Shown here piece after piece: positions 17,542 through 27,253 of a DNA stretch of 64,000 nt. The notes under the pieces were generated by a model, which saw nothing but the letters and a program-made list of their open reading frames with translations, was not told the origin of the DNA and did not search any database. The position numbers were made by a program, and so were the translations under genes. The stretch's first letter is position 1. Each line of letters starts with the position of its first letter. The stretch is from DSXH01 sp020724325 (GTDB lineage Bacteria; Bacteroidota; Ignavibacteria; Ignavibacteriales; Melioribacteraceae): the NCBI GenBank assembly GCA_040756515.1, contig JBFLYW010000007.1, positions 62,001-126,000 on the forward strand. The letters run 5' to 3'.

Positions 17542-20500
17542 TTAGTAATTAAGACTAATTGACAACATAAAGGTGCGTGGTCGTGGATAAATATTGTTAT
17601 CAATACCATTATCAACTTCCGGATCTAAGCCAGTATAATCTGTTATAGTAAATACATTCTGTACTGATAATCCTAATCTTCCTCTAAGGTCGTTTCCGAA
17701 TAGATTTGTAAAATTGTAACCGAGACTAATATAATCGAGTTTAAAGAAAGATCCGTTTTCTAAATAATAACTTGACCAGTATTGAGCAGTTGTAAAATCT
17801 GTTTTCTCAACATCCTTTAAGATGTTTGATAAAAAGCCGCTCTGATTATAAACCTGTTGATAAAGTGCTCTGTTTGAAGCATTGTTGTTATATACATAAT
17901 TACCAATACTTAATCTGCCTGAAAAACTGAGATCGAATTCTTTATAATTTATTTTAGATGAGACGCCAACTAAGTATTCGGGATCGGGTGATTTGAAATA
18001 ATATTTGTTCAACTCATTACCGGCAACGTTTCCGCCTTTACCGCTCCTATCAACATATAAACCTTCAATCGGTTTTCCGTTAGCATCAAGTACTTGTGTA
18101 AATAAAAAGAATATTCTTGCCGGTGAACCAACAATGTACTTTTGAACTGTATTACCAACTCCGCCAGAAATTCCTCCGGTATTTACGCCGGTGTATGCCG
18201 GATCATCGGTTAAGGTTAGTTTGGTAATCTCATTTTTGTTGTATGTTAAGTTAACTCCAAACTCCCATGAGAAATCACGTTCTAAAATTGGAGTAACATT
18301 TAAGCCAACTTCAATTCCTTTGTTAACCATAGAACCTACGTTTGTAAGAAGGAAGTTAGAGAAGTTACTTCCGACAGGAATAGGAATACTGTTTAACAAA
18401 TCATCAGAAGTGTTTTCGTAAATATCAATTGAACCGGAAACTCTCTTATTAAGAATTGTAAAATCTAAGCCAACATTCTTAGATGTAACTGTTTCCCATT
18501 TAAGGTTTGCATCGTATGCATCTGGACGTAATGTAGGATAGAAAGTATTTCCGAACTGATAGTAAGCGCCGGCAGTGCTTCCCGTGTAAGTAGGAATATA
18601 TGGATAGTAATTTAGTCCAACATCTTGTTGACCGGTTTCACCCCAGCTGACACGGATTTTCAATTCATCCAGAAAATCAGATTTTCCAATAAACGGCTCT
18701 TCAGTAAGCTTCCATGCAAAAGCAACAGCCGGGAAGAGACCCCAACGGTTTTCTTTGCTAAATCTTGATGAGCCGTCATTTCTTAATGTTACTGTTAATA
18801 AGTAACGATCGGACAGAGTGTAATTCAATCTACCGAAGAAAGAAATCAGAAAATATTCATTCTTATACGGAGTAATTCTTGCACCTTGCAAATTAGCAAT
18901 AGCTGCATTTGAATTTAATCCTTCATTATAAAAATGCTGGTATGAATAACCGCCGGTAAGATCAAACTTATTGATGCCCAGCTCGGCTTTATAGTTCATA
19001 TAAAAATCGAGTAAGCTGTTTGTCTTTGTCTGGCGATAAGCTAAAAGCTGTCTTTCGGGCTCTCTATACGACCAGGATGCTAAAATATTTGTTCTATCTT
19101 TTCCATTTGTCTTATAGTAATCGTAACCAAGGTTTAATGTAGCTTTCAAATTAGGTATATAAGGAACCTTATAATCGAACTTAGCTCCTAATAAATATCT
19201 GCTTGCTTCAGAAGTATTTTCTCTATACTCCAAACGTGCAACCGGGTTATGTGTTGCGATGTTGTTTGGAAGACCGTTTAAAGGATCATTTGCGCTTAAC
19301 TCTGTCCATGCTGTATAACCGCCGTATCGAGAGTTGCCATTCTTTATAGGTTGTGTAGGATCAAATTCTATAGCAGAACCAATAGCATCGTTATTCGAAA
19401 AATTATTATTTATAAATGAAACGTTTGCTGTAAAATCCATTGCAAGGTTACCGTTTAATATAGTTGGATTCATTGCAAAGATAATATTTTTTCTATCCAT
19501 CGAATTATATCTCAAAATACCGCCTTGATACAAATACCCTAATGATAGCCGATATGGTATTGATGCTATTGCATGACTGATACTAATATTATGTTCTGAA
19601 GATGGAGCGACCTGAAAAATTTCATCCTGCCAATCTGTATTTGCTTTTCCTAATCGATTCAACGCAGCCGGAGTTAAATTGTGGTTTGCAACTCTGTCTG
19701 CTACCAAAGCTCTGAACTCATCACCCGTGAAAACAGAAAGTAGTTTAGCGGGATTAGCTAAGGAGAAATTTCCGCTGTAGTTTAAAAGCATTCTTGCTCT
19801 GGAAGGATCTGCTAAAGTTAACATCCCTCGCTTGGTTTTAATAATAATAACACCGTTGGATGCTCTTGATCCGTAAATTGCTGTTGCAGATGCATCTTTA
19901 AGAATTGTGAATGATTCTATATCATTAGGATTAATTGATGATAGAGGATTTGCCATGCCGGAAATACCCGAGCTTTCCAGAGGTATGTTATCTACAACTA
20001 TTAACGGATCGTTATTACCCTGAATTGATGAACCGCCACGGATTCTAATTCTTGTACCTGCACCAGCTGCGCCGCCTAATGTATTTGCAATAACACCGGG
20101 GGCTTTACCTATCAACAATTCTTGTGGAGATGTAATTGGTCCTCTGCTAAAATCTTTTGCAGAAATAGCCGTAACCGAACCTGTAGCATCTGCTTTTTTT
20201 ACTTCACCGTAACCGATGCCAACTACCAGGATGTCTTTAAGCTGTGTTACATCAACTTTCAAGACAATATTTAAGTACGTCTCGTCCAATACAGGAACTT
20301 CCTCCCTCAAGAAACCAACATAGGAAATTACTAATACAGCGCCGGGTTTTACTCTTAATCTGAATTCACCGTTAACATCCGTAGCTGTTCCATTTGTTGT
20401 TCCTTTTTCTAAAACATTAGCACCGATTAATTCGGTTCTATCATCAGCACTAGTTACTTTTCCACGAATTTCCAGCTCTTGTGCTAAAATAACCGAGCTG

Positions 20501-20673
20501 GTTTGCGCCATAAAAAAGAACAAGACTATTAAAATGCTTTTAGCAATTTTTAATGAGTCTTGTCTAATTATTTTCGTGGATAATATGCGATTACTGATAG
20601 TCGTTAAACCTATTTGGCTTATTATTTTACTCCAATAATTAACCAGTAGGTTTACTTGGTTGAGTTTTGCCAT
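17542..20673 (-). CDS. SusC/RagA family TonB-linked outer-membrane transporter
   Basis: TonB-dependent barrel importing oligosaccharides together with SusD. Seen: a carboxypeptidase-like regulatory domain (about 68-145, RGKVTSADDRTELIGANV), a plug with GIGYGEVKKADATGSVTAI and RIRGGSSIQGNNDPLIVVD, and a 22-strand barrel ending in aromatic SISLNY. The N-terminus is long: about 45 residues precede the hydrophobic core, yet GAGG lies 6 bases before this ATG and no better start is visible. Confidence 0.94.
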   Translation of the reverse strand: MAKLNQVNLLVNYWSKIISQIGLTTISNRILSTKIIRQDSLKIAKSILIVLFFFMAQTSSVILAQELEIRGKVTSADDRTELIGANVLEKGTTNGTATDVNGEFRLRVKPGAVLVISYVGFLREEVPVLDETYLNIVLKVDVTQLKDILVVGIGYGEVKKADATGSVTAISAKDFSRGPITSPQELLIGKAPGVIANTLGGAAGAGTRIRIRGGSSIQGNNDPLIVVDNIPLESSGISGMANPLSSINPNDIESFTILKDASATAIYGSRASNGVIIIKTKRGMLTLADPSRARMLLNYSGNFSLANPAKLLSVFTGDEFRALVADRVANHNLTPAALNRLGKANTDWQDEIFQVAPSSEHNISISHAIASIPYRLSLGYLYQGGILRYNSMDRKNIIFAMNPTILNGNLAMDFTANVSFINNNFSNNDAIGSAIEFDPTQPIKNGNSRYGGYTAWTELSANDPLNGLPNNIATHNPVARLEYRENTSEASRYLLGAKFDYKVPYIPNLKATLNLGYDYYKTNGKDRTNILASWSYREPERQLLAYRQTKTNSLLDFYMNYKAELGINKFDLTGGYSYQHFYNEGLNSNAAIANLQGARITPYKNEYFLISFFGRLNYTLSDRYLLTVTLRNDGSSRFSKENRWGLFPAVAFAWKLTEEPFIGKSDFLDELKIRVSWGETGQQDVGLNYYPYIPTYTGSTAGAYYQFGNTFYPTLRPDAYDANLKWETVTSKNVGLDFTILNKRVSGSIDIYENTSDDLLNSIPIPVGSNFSNFLLTNVGSMVNKGIEVGLNVTPILERDFSWEFGVNLTYNKNEITKLTLTDDPAYTGVNTGGISGGVGNTVQKYIVGSPARIFFLFTQVLDANGKPIEGLYVDRSGKGGNVAGNELNKYYFKSPDPEYLVGVSSKINYKEFDLSFSGRLSIGNYVYNNNASNRALYQQVYNQSGFLSNILKDVEKTDFTTAQYWSSYYLENGSFFKLDYISLGYNFTNLFGNDLRGRLGLSVQNVFTITDYTGLDPEVDNGIDNNIYPRPRTFMLSISLNY

Positions 20674-21345
20674 ATTTTTCCTCGTTTATTATAAGTGGTT
20701 AAATCAGTTAGTTTAATAAATATTTTTTACTTGCTGCTTTTTCAATCAACTTCAACGGGTAACGAGAATTTTTTTCTGGAAGAAACAAATTACCATTTTT
20801 ATTAAATACCAATAGGTATCTATTTTTTTTGTTTATCGTTTCCAAATTCATTTTTGAAGTTATCAAAATAATTATAGAAAAATTTATTTGGTATAAAAAG
20901 TAAATATCTTCTATTAGCGAGTATATAATTCGATTTTGAAGTAAAAAACATCAAAGGTAGCGCTAACTTTGAGGATTCTAACAATTGGTTGATTAATTTT
21001 GAGGCGAGAATAAACGAAACTAATACAGTATAAAACTGTTTTGTCATAAACAAATTTTCAAAACTTCTACAACAAATTATTGTTGAAGACCAACTATAAA
21101 AAATTTCTTTGGAACTTCCTAAGAACGCCTGAAATTTACTAAAACATATATCAAAAAATCAAATTATTTGATAGAATTCTCTGCCTTTAAAAAGTGTGCC
21201 TGTAAGAAACAAAAATCCTAAACTATAAATTATTTATTGAAGGAGATGAACTGTTATATTGTTGCAGGATTTTATTAATTTTTGATGTAAAATGTAAGAA
21301 ACTATTTCCTATGGAGTTTTTATTCAGTGATTTATCGGATCGTAA
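20674..21345. promoter_or_regulatory. Divergent susC/lacI control region with candidate operator
   Basis: 672 AT-rich bases separate susC (minus) from the LacI-type gene (plus); no convincing gene lies in them. An inverted repeat CAACAA-attA-TTGTTG at 21070-21085, extended by imperfect CTTC/GAAG arms, is the best candidate operator. The rest shows only poly-T tracts. The function of the repeat is inferred from position. Confidence 0.35.
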
Positions 21346-22374
21346 ATGAGTCCTAAACTGGTTACATTAAATGATATAGCTAAACATCTGGGTGTATCCA
21401 TTATTACTGTTTCAAAAGCTTTAAGAGGTCATCCGGATATTTCCGAAAATACAGCATCATTAATCAGAAAAACTGCAAATGATCTTGGCTACTCCCCTAA
21501 TTTTATGGCTCGCAATCTGGCTTCACGAAAATCAAAATCAATTGGTGTTGTTCTTCCTCAAATTGCACATCATTTCTTTAGTACTATTATGGATTACATT
21601 TACGATTATGCAACTCTGCATGGTTACCAGGTCTTCCTTACGGTCTCCCAAGAAAATTCCGAAATGCAAAGGAAACAGATCCAAACGCTGCTTTCTATGA
21701 GAGTAGATGGATTAATAATTTCAATTTCTCAGGATACTTCTAATTTCGAAATATTTGAAAATGCATTGAAACAGATGATTCCTATTGTCTTTATGGACAG
21801 AATACCAGACATAGCAAACTGTAATACCGTTACCGTAGATGATAGAGGCAGTGCATATCGCGCCACAGAACACGCTATAAAAATCGGTTACAAAAAAATT
21901 GCACAGTTTGCCGGATACTCTAATATTAATATTGGACGTGAGCGAATCATTGGTTTTAAACAAGCACTTACCGATAATGGAATAGAAATTAATAACAAAT
22001 GGATAATTGAAGGTGACTACGAAGAAAAGCACGGTTACGATTCTTTTATGAAATTATATAATGAAAAAAATATGCCTGATTTAATTCTTGCCGTTACCTT
22101 TCCTGTTGCTATTGGCATTTATACTGCCGCTAAAGAGGCAGGGATGAGAATACCAGAGGACATTGACCTTATCTGTTTTGGTAACTCCCCTGTTCATGAA
22201 TTTCTTTCACCCCCGCTTAGTTGTGTTAATCAGCCAACCGATCAACTGGCAAAAAAATCTGTTGACTTATTACTTGAAAATATCGATAGTCCGGATAAAT
22301 TTAACTATCAACAAATAATTGTAGATACTGAACTGATTTTACGCGGCACGTGTATCAGATGCGAAAAAATCTAA
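21346..22374 (+). CDS. LacI family transcriptional regulator
   Basis: Sugar-responsive DNA-binding regulator of 342 residues. Seen: the N-terminal LacI helix-turn-helix and hinge (TLNDIAKHLGVSIITVSKAL, residues 4-23; MARNLASRKS), then a periplasmic-binding-protein-like effector domain (SIGVVLPQIAHHFFSTIMDYI, IDLICFGNSP). Divergent from susC, so it probably controls the SusCDE and GH13 genes in response to maltodextrin; the ligand is inferred. Confidence 0.9.
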   Translation: MSPKLVTLNDIAKHLGVSIITVSKALRGHPDISENTASLIRKTANDLGYSPNFMARNLASRKSKSIGVVLPQIAHHFFSTIMDYIYDYATLHGYQVFLTVSQENSEMQRKQIQTLLSMRVDGLIISISQDTSNFEIFENALKQMIPIVFMDRIPDIANCNTVTVDDRGSAYRATEHAIKIGYKKIAQFAGYSNINIGRERIIGFKQALTDNGIEINNKWIIEGDYEEKHGYDSFMKLYNEKNMPDLILAVTFPVAIGIYTAAKEAGMRIPEDIDLICFGNSPVHEFLSPPLSCVNQPTDQLAKKSVDLLLENIDSPDKFNYQQIIVDTELILRGTCIRCEKI

Positions 22375-22413
22375 CTTCTTATTATAATCGATCGAAAATA
22401 CTTTATAGAAATT

Positions 22414-23316
22414 ATGACGTTAAAAAGTAAAGCCGAATCCCAGATCAAACAACTTAAAGAGCTTATCAAGAAATCCGGAATTGATACCGATTCAATAATC
22501 ACCAAAGAATATAATCACGAGTTTAATGCCGTTGATGGAAAACAGAAAATTAAAATCCAGATATTCTTCGGGAAGAAAGGATTGAAAAAAATAATTCAAG
22601 GAGATGCAAATTCCAATTTTTTCAAAACGATAAGCAACATTACCAGCGAACAGCAGTCGCTAGATTTAAACTATAGTTGTATAGCTGAACCGGATAAATA
22701 CATTGGTTCTGATGAGGTTGGTAAAGGGGATTTCTTCGGTCCTCTTGTTGTAGCTGCTGTATATGTAGATAGTGAATCAAAATCTCTTTTAACTAAGCTT
22801 GGCATTAGGGATAGTAAGGATGTTGCGGATAATCAAATAAAATTATTTGCAAAGGAAATTAAATTTATAATCAAAAGTAATTTCCAAATCGTTAAAATAA
22901 ATCCTGATAAGTATAATGAGCTATACAGCAAATTCAATAATCTAAATAAATTATTAGATTGGGCACACTCTAAAGCAATTGAAAATTTAATCGATAATAC
23001 AGGGTGTAAAAATGTAATTACGGATAAATTTGGTAAGAAAGATCTTAGTTTGGTTTCAAAATATCCGGATATCACTTTTATTTCTGAAACTAAAGCTGAA
23101 AAATACAGCGGAGTTGCGGCAGCATCTATTCTTGCAAGAGCTTCTTTTTTAGAATGGTTCGATTCTCAATCTAAAAAAGGGATGAATTTGCCTAAAGGAG
23201 CTTCGGAACTTGTTGAAGATTATGCCAAATCTCTGATTAAAAAAATTGATGATATTAAATTAAGGTCAATCGCAAAACTTCATTTTAAAACATATACAAA
23301 AATAAAAAACGCTTGA
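22414..23316 (+). CDS. rnhC: Ribonuclease HIII
   Basis: Removes RNA from RNA/DNA hybrids. Seen: an N-terminal TBP-like substrate-binding domain (about 1-85) and the catalytic domain opening IGSDEVGKGDFFGPLVVAA with the acidic pair Asp-Glu, then GIRDSKDV, DKFGKKDL and ASILARASFLEWF. Length 300 and the TBP-like N-terminus separate HIII from HII. It lies 39 bases after the LacI-type gene. Confidence 0.92.
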   Translation: MTLKSKAESQIKQLKELIKKSGIDTDSIITKEYNHEFNAVDGKQKIKIQIFFGKKGLKKIIQGDANSNFFKTISNITSEQQSLDLNYSCIAEPDKYIGSDEVGKGDFFGPLVVAAVYVDSESKSLLTKLGIRDSKDVADNQIKLFAKEIKFIIKSNFQIVKINPDKYNELYSKFNNLNKLLDWAHSKAIENLIDNTGCKNVITDKFGKKDLSLVSKYPDITFISETKAEKYSGVAAASILARASFLEWFDSQSKKGMNLPKGASELVEDYAKSLIKKIDDIKLRSIAKLHFKTYTKIKNA

Positions 23317-23358
23317 AATCGTATGAAAATATTTTACAAAGCAATAGAGAAATAAAAA

Positions 23359-24462
23359 GTGCCGCGCTCTAAAATTAAGAGAATAGGAATTTTAACCGGA
23401 GGAGGCGATTGTCCTGGTTTAAATGCAGTTATTCGTGGTGTAGCAAAACCTGCCCACGACCATGGTTTAAGTGTGCTTGGAATACTAGATGGATTTGAAG
23501 GTCTGGTTGAAGGCAAGGCAGTTGAATTGTACAACAAGGATGTATCCGGAATATTAGCCAAAGGAGGTACAATTTTAGGTTCATCGAACAAGGGTGATCC
23601 GTTCCACTGGCCGGAGGAGGTAAACGGCAAAATAAAAATTGTTGACCGATCGAAAGATACATTAAAAAATTATCAGGCATGGGATCTTGATGCGTTAGTG
23701 GCTATAGGAGGAGACGGCACAATGCATATTGCCAGCTACCTTAGCGATATGGGTATGAATATTGTTGGTGTTCCTAAGACAATTGATAATGATCTTGAAG
23801 CCACGGATCAAACATTTGGTCATGATTCTGCCGTCTATGTAGTTACAGAAGCTTTAGACCGGCTTCATACAACTGCTTCAGCACATCATCGGATTATGGT
23901 TTGCGAAGTAATGGGAAGATATGCCGGATGGATCGCTTTAAACGGCGGATTAGCCGGCGGTGCCGATATTATTCTTATTCCGGAAATTCCTTTCGAGTGG
24001 AATGTTGTTTATGACCATGTTCTTCACAGAAATATTAAAGGAAAAAGATTTAGTATTGTTTGTGTTGCAGAAGGCGCTAAACCTAAAAATGGCGGAATTG
24101 TAACTAGAGGAAAAGATATAAAAAGAACAGACCCTGTTCAACTAGGTGGTATTGGAGAGGTTGTTGCAAAAAAAATAAATGAAAATACCGGATTAGAAAC
24201 TCGATACACCGTACTTGGTCATTTACAGCGTGGCGGAAGTCCAACTCCCTACGATAGGATACTATCTACAAAGTTTGGAACGAACGCTATACAATTAGTG
24301 ATAAAAAAGAAATTCGGCAGAATGGTTGCATTGAAGGGTTCAGAGATTAAAAGTGTTAGAATAGTCGATGCTATTTCCCACCAAAAATTGGTAAAGCCAA
24401 ATGATCAAGGTGTATTAGCAGCAAGCGCTGTTGGTGTTAGTTTCGGTACTGAAAAATTATAA
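23359..24462 (+). CDS. pfkA: 6-phosphofructokinase
   Basis: Phosphorylates fructose 6-phosphate in glycolysis. Seen: GGGDCPGLNAVIRG (residues 11-24), AIGGDGTMHIAS, GVPKTIDNDLEATDQTFGHDSA and the LGHLQRGGSPTPYDR substrate loop. The start is GTG (MPRSKIKRIGILTGG). Gly in GGDGT is the ATP-type residue, whereas Lys in PKTIDND is the residue of PPi- or mixed-type enzymes (E. coli has PGTIDND). The phosphoryl donor is therefore uncertain. Confidence 0.92.
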   Translation: MPRSKIKRIGILTGGGDCPGLNAVIRGVAKPAHDHGLSVLGILDGFEGLVEGKAVELYNKDVSGILAKGGTILGSSNKGDPFHWPEEVNGKIKIVDRSKDTLKNYQAWDLDALVAIGGDGTMHIASYLSDMGMNIVGVPKTIDNDLEATDQTFGHDSAVYVVTEALDRLHTTASAHHRIMVCEVMGRYAGWIALNGGLAGGADIILIPEIPFEWNVVYDHVLHRNIKGKRFSIVCVAEGAKPKNGGIVTRGKDIKRTDPVQLGGIGEVVAKKINENTGLETRYTVLGHLQRGGSPTPYDRILSTKFGTNAIQLVIKKKFGRMVALKGSEIKSVRIVDAISHQKLVKPNDQGVLAASAVGVSFGTEKL

Positions 24463-24551
24463 GTCGGCTTGTTTGGATAACTGATTATTGCTATTTTTGT
24501 GCGCCAATTTAATAATTGTTTTTTGTCTTTGCGATTTGGTACATACCAAAA

Positions 24552-24625
24552 GGGGTCGTAGTTCAGTTGGTTAGAACGCCTGCCTGTCACGCAGGAGGTC
24601 GCGAGTTCGAGTCTCGTCGGCCCCG
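24552..24625 (+). tRNA. tRNA-Asp (GUC anticodon)
   Basis: 74-nt cloverleaf: acceptor GGGGTCG / CGGCCCC with one T-G pair, D-arm GTTCAGTTGGTTAGAAC, anticodon loop CTGTCAC (GTC), T-arm GCGAGTTCGAGTCTCGT, discriminator G. Its 3' half is the prophage attachment core, and integration leaves the tRNA intact. Confidence 0.97.
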
Positions 24626-24626
24626 C
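24581..24626 (+). other. attL: 46-bp core inside tRNA-Asp
   Basis: Identical to 58358-58403. The identity begins at TGCCTGTC (preceding bases differ) and ends at CCCCGC. It covers the anticodon arm, T-arm and acceptor of tRNA-Asp, the classic target of tyrosine integrases. Confidence 0.92.
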
Positions 24627-24634
24627 TAACTAAT

Positions 24635-24669
24635 GGCTTGTAAATAAAGAACTTACAAGCCTTTTTTAT
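24635..24669. terminator. Terminator after tRNA-Asp
   Basis: Perfect 9-bp stem GGCTTGTAA / TTACAAGCC (24635-24643 and 24653-24661) followed by TTTTTT. It closes the tRNA-Asp transcript and also sits beyond the last leftward phage gene, though the T-run favours the plus strand. Confidence 0.8.
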
Positions 24670-24695
24670 TTGTATTAATATTATCATTTCTTTTG

Positions 24696-24715
24696 TTCAG
24701 CACAAAGTTCAGCAC
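24696..24715 (+). promoter_or_regulatory. Two TTCAGCAC repeats near attL (putative integrase arm sites)
   Basis: TTCAGCAC occurs at 24696-24703 and 24708-24715. The same octamer occurs twice, plus once inverted, beside attR (58261-58322). Paired direct repeats flanking both att cores are the expected layout of integrase arm-type binding sites; function is inferred. Confidence 0.5.
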
Positions 24716-24718
24716 TTT

Positions 24719-25741
24719 TTATCCCAACTCAAACAATACTTTGTAATTCACCCGGCCGTCGGACATATTATTGCCGTGAAGATAAAATTTTGTGTTGTAT
24801 TTATAAATCTGTCCCGCGAGATAATTAGCTGCACTTGGATTCGCAAGTAATATCCCCTCGATTTCGTTTGATATAACCTTGAACTCGGAGTCTTTTTTAA
24901 CTGCAAACCGGAGTTTGCCCGCAATTAAATTATTGGCAGCTCCAAATGTAAATAGACCAGTCGGCATAGTACCTCCCGAACAGAGCGGCGATAGGTCGGC
25001 GCCGAGGGTGCTTAGATCTGCATAAAAGTGTCGGCCTATACCCTCGATAAAAGTAAACCCGTTATTTGCATTTGTAAAGATAGTCGATCTATGATCCAAC
25101 CCTTCTGTGATACTTCCTACATTATGTCTGTAACCAGTAAAAGTTGGGTTGTGCCAAGCCAAATAACCCTTATAAGCTTGATTCCATTTATCTATCGCCA
25201 TCACTAAATTAGCGTTTGAACTCTTCCAAAAGATAAATTTGTGGATTGCACTTTTCTCTTGCGTCGTGTTTGTGAAAGAATACAAACATAAATTTCTTTC
25301 GCTCAAAGAAATAGTTGCGTCAAGAATCAAATTGCTACCAACCGGTGAGTAAGTTGTACCTCCCTCAATCTTATGATGCACTCTTACGGTACATAGACCG
25401 TTGCCAAGATGGGTTATTAATAATTCATAAATAATTGCTGAGGGCGGACTTTTTGTAAGACCTGGGTCATTCGTCATGTAAAATTTGATGCTGTCGTTTA
25501 ACACTGCTCTGTTTAAAACCGGTTCTACTTGCAAATTACTCCCAACCTCGCTTCGCAAAAACGTAGGCGTCGGAGCAGAATCTGTTATTTTTTTTATGTT
25601 CGGATCAAAAGCTGAAAGTCCTTCAAACAATTTCCAAAGCAGCCACGATCTCCCAATTGACGATCCTTCAATAACATCTATGACTGGGTCGAACCCGGAG
25701 AGATTATTCGAAATAGACGCCAGATTGTGTGTTATAGCCAT
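24719..25741 (-). CDS. Phage structural protein, probably tail tip or fibre, unknown family
   Basis: 340 residues, no signal peptide, beta-rich composition. I recognise no catalytic motif. It is the last gene of the leftward virion block, directly after the tail-fibre-like gene, and starts after a clear AGGAG site. Position suggests a host-recognition or fibre-associated protein; this is inference from gene order. Confidence 0.7.
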   Translation of the reverse strand: MAITHNLASISNNLSGFDPVIDVIEGSSIGRSWLLWKLFEGLSAFDPNIKKITDSAPTPTFLRSEVGSNLQVEPVLNRAVLNDSIKFYMTNDPGLTKSPPSAIIYELLITHLGNGLCTVRVHHKIEGGTTYSPVGSNLILDATISLSERNLCLYSFTNTTQEKSAIHKFIFWKSSNANLVMAIDKWNQAYKGYLAWHNPTFTGYRHNVGSITEGLDHRSTIFTNANNGFTFIEGIGRHFYADLSTLGADLSPLCSGGTMPTGLFTFGAANNLIAGKLRFAVKKDSEFKVISNEIEGILLANPSAANYLAGQIYKYNTKFYLHGNNMSDGRVNYKVLFELG

Positions 25742-25788
25742 TTTATTTCTCCTTAAAAAATTTTATTCTGTTTTTTGAACCTATAGGA

Positions 25789-26739
25789 TTATGATGCTAA
25801 TACAATACCGCTCGGGCCGAAACCGATAACAAAAATTTTATACCAGCCACTTATTAACAGAGGTACCAACGCCGAGATGCCCAAGATTGATAGCTCAACA
25901 AATTCGCCGATGCCGTTCAAAAATTTTGTAGGATCGTTCGGCAGCTTGGGCAATAACCCATGTTTTGTGCTCGAGGCATTAAAAAGTGTAACATCTTGAT
26001 TAATCGCGTTAAGGAAATCAATCATTGCATTCTCGACATACCACTTAAACTCAGTATGATGGTATACAAGCATAACCATCGCACCGGCTGGTATAACAAT
26101 ATTATTTGGCCAGGTTATCTTATAGAGTCCGCGATTGATCAATATAATTATTTGCGCGGCCGATGGATTACTAACTAATATCCCCGTATCCATGGTCGGA
26201 CGCAACACTAAAAGTGTCCGAGCTGATACATCTATCTCGTACATCGGAGTTGAGATGTCGACGCGTAACGCGTTGTCTAATTGGATAGTTCTTCTAAAAT
26301 CATGTCTACCTGTCCAAGTATAATTGAGGGCTGTATTCACGCTGCCGGATATAGGAGGTACAACATATTCCCCTTTGCCATTTAAAAACAAAGTATCATT
26401 ATCAGGCAGCTTTGGCATGAGTCCATGTCTTGTAGTAGATACATTATATGTTGTTACATCGGCAGTGAGTGCCTCCATAAATCCAGTTAGTCTTTGCTCT
26501 CCGATCCAGTATTCTTCTTGGTTCAGGATGGGGTTCGTTCCCCCCGTTAGATCAATATAAATCTTATATTCACCATCTGCTAGATTATCGTATTCATAGA
26601 CGCCCAATTTTGTGGGGTGGGGTGTCAGTTGCAAAGCATTAGTTGGATAAGTATTCGCTTGAGGCACTAACCATATGTTCGCGCCGGATAGCGATACACC
26701 ATTATTATGAAACCATCTTGAAAATTTTGATGTCGCCAT
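25789..26739 (-). CDS. Phage tail fibre-like protein
   Basis: 316 residues with two copies of a fibre repeat: TTRHGLMPKLPDNDTLFLNG (about 102-121) and a near-copy SSTKHGLLPKLPNDPTKFLNG around 260-280. The HGLxPKLPxDxxxFLNGxGxF repeat is typical of phage tail-fibre and appendage proteins. The N-terminal 90 residues look like a beta-sandwich attachment domain; a hydrophobic C-terminus follows. Confidence 0.78.
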   Translation of the reverse strand: MATSKFSRWFHNNGVSLSGANIWLVPQANTYPTNALQLTPHPTKLGVYEYDNLADGEYKIYIDLTGGTNPILNQEEYWIGEQRLTGFMEALTADVTTYNVSTTRHGLMPKLPDNDTLFLNGKGEYVVPPISGSVNTALNYTWTGRHDFRRTIQLDNALRVDISTPMYEIDVSARTLLVLRPTMDTGILVSNPSAAQIIILINRGLYKITWPNNIVIPAGAMVMLVYHHTEFKWYVENAMIDFLNAINQDVTLFNASSTKHGLLPKLPNDPTKFLNGIGEFVELSILGISALVPLLISGWYKIFVIGFGPSGIVLAS

Positions 26740-26746
26740 TTTTTTA

Positions 26747-27253
26747 TTAACCTCCTACCTGATATTCGTTTGACATAACTATCTCTATTGTTATTGGTTT
26801 TGGTATAAAAGTCCCCGGGTGTAAATCAACCGGGGAACAAGATTGAAAAATTATATTTAATGCATCGCGGAATTTGACTGTTTCTCGATAGAAAGGAATT
26901 ACATCTTTTAAGAGAAATAGAGCATCTGAACCATCCGATTTTTTAAATTGGTTTCCATCACGGTGTTGCCAGAGAGTTCCCTTTAATCCTTTATATGCAA
27001 TTATTGAGTCTCTCTTATTTTTTAGTTCAGTTACATTCGTTAAAGCATATTTATAGAGATTCATCTTAAATGAAAATTCGTAATGAGAGCCCTTTAAAAA
27101 ATAATCACGCTCAGCATCAATCTCAGATTCCGAATTAAGATAAATTGTTTCAGGGCTAAGTTGCACATCATATACATAATCAAAATTGATGGTAAATTCA
27201 TTCGCCCCGCCGCGATCATAAGTCCATTTGGGAGGTCTTATACCATTTATCAT
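26747..27253 (-). CDS. Phage tail protein, unknown family
   Basis: 168 residues, soluble, beta-rich with a charged helix near 40-55 (LNSESEIDAERDYFLKG). Its start overlaps the stop of the preceding tail gene (ATGA type), so it is translationally coupled. It lies between the large distal-tail protein and the fibre, suggesting a baseplate or tail-tip role. No family recognised. Confidence 0.7.
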   Translation of the reverse strand: MINGIRPPKWTYDRGGANEFTINFDYVYDVQLSPETIYLNSESEIDAERDYFLKGSHYEFSFKMNLYKYALTNVTELKNKRDSIIAYKGLKGTLWQHRDGNQFKKSDGSDALFLLKDVIPFYRETVKFRDALNIIFQSCSPVDLHPGTFIPKPITIEIVMSNEYQVGG

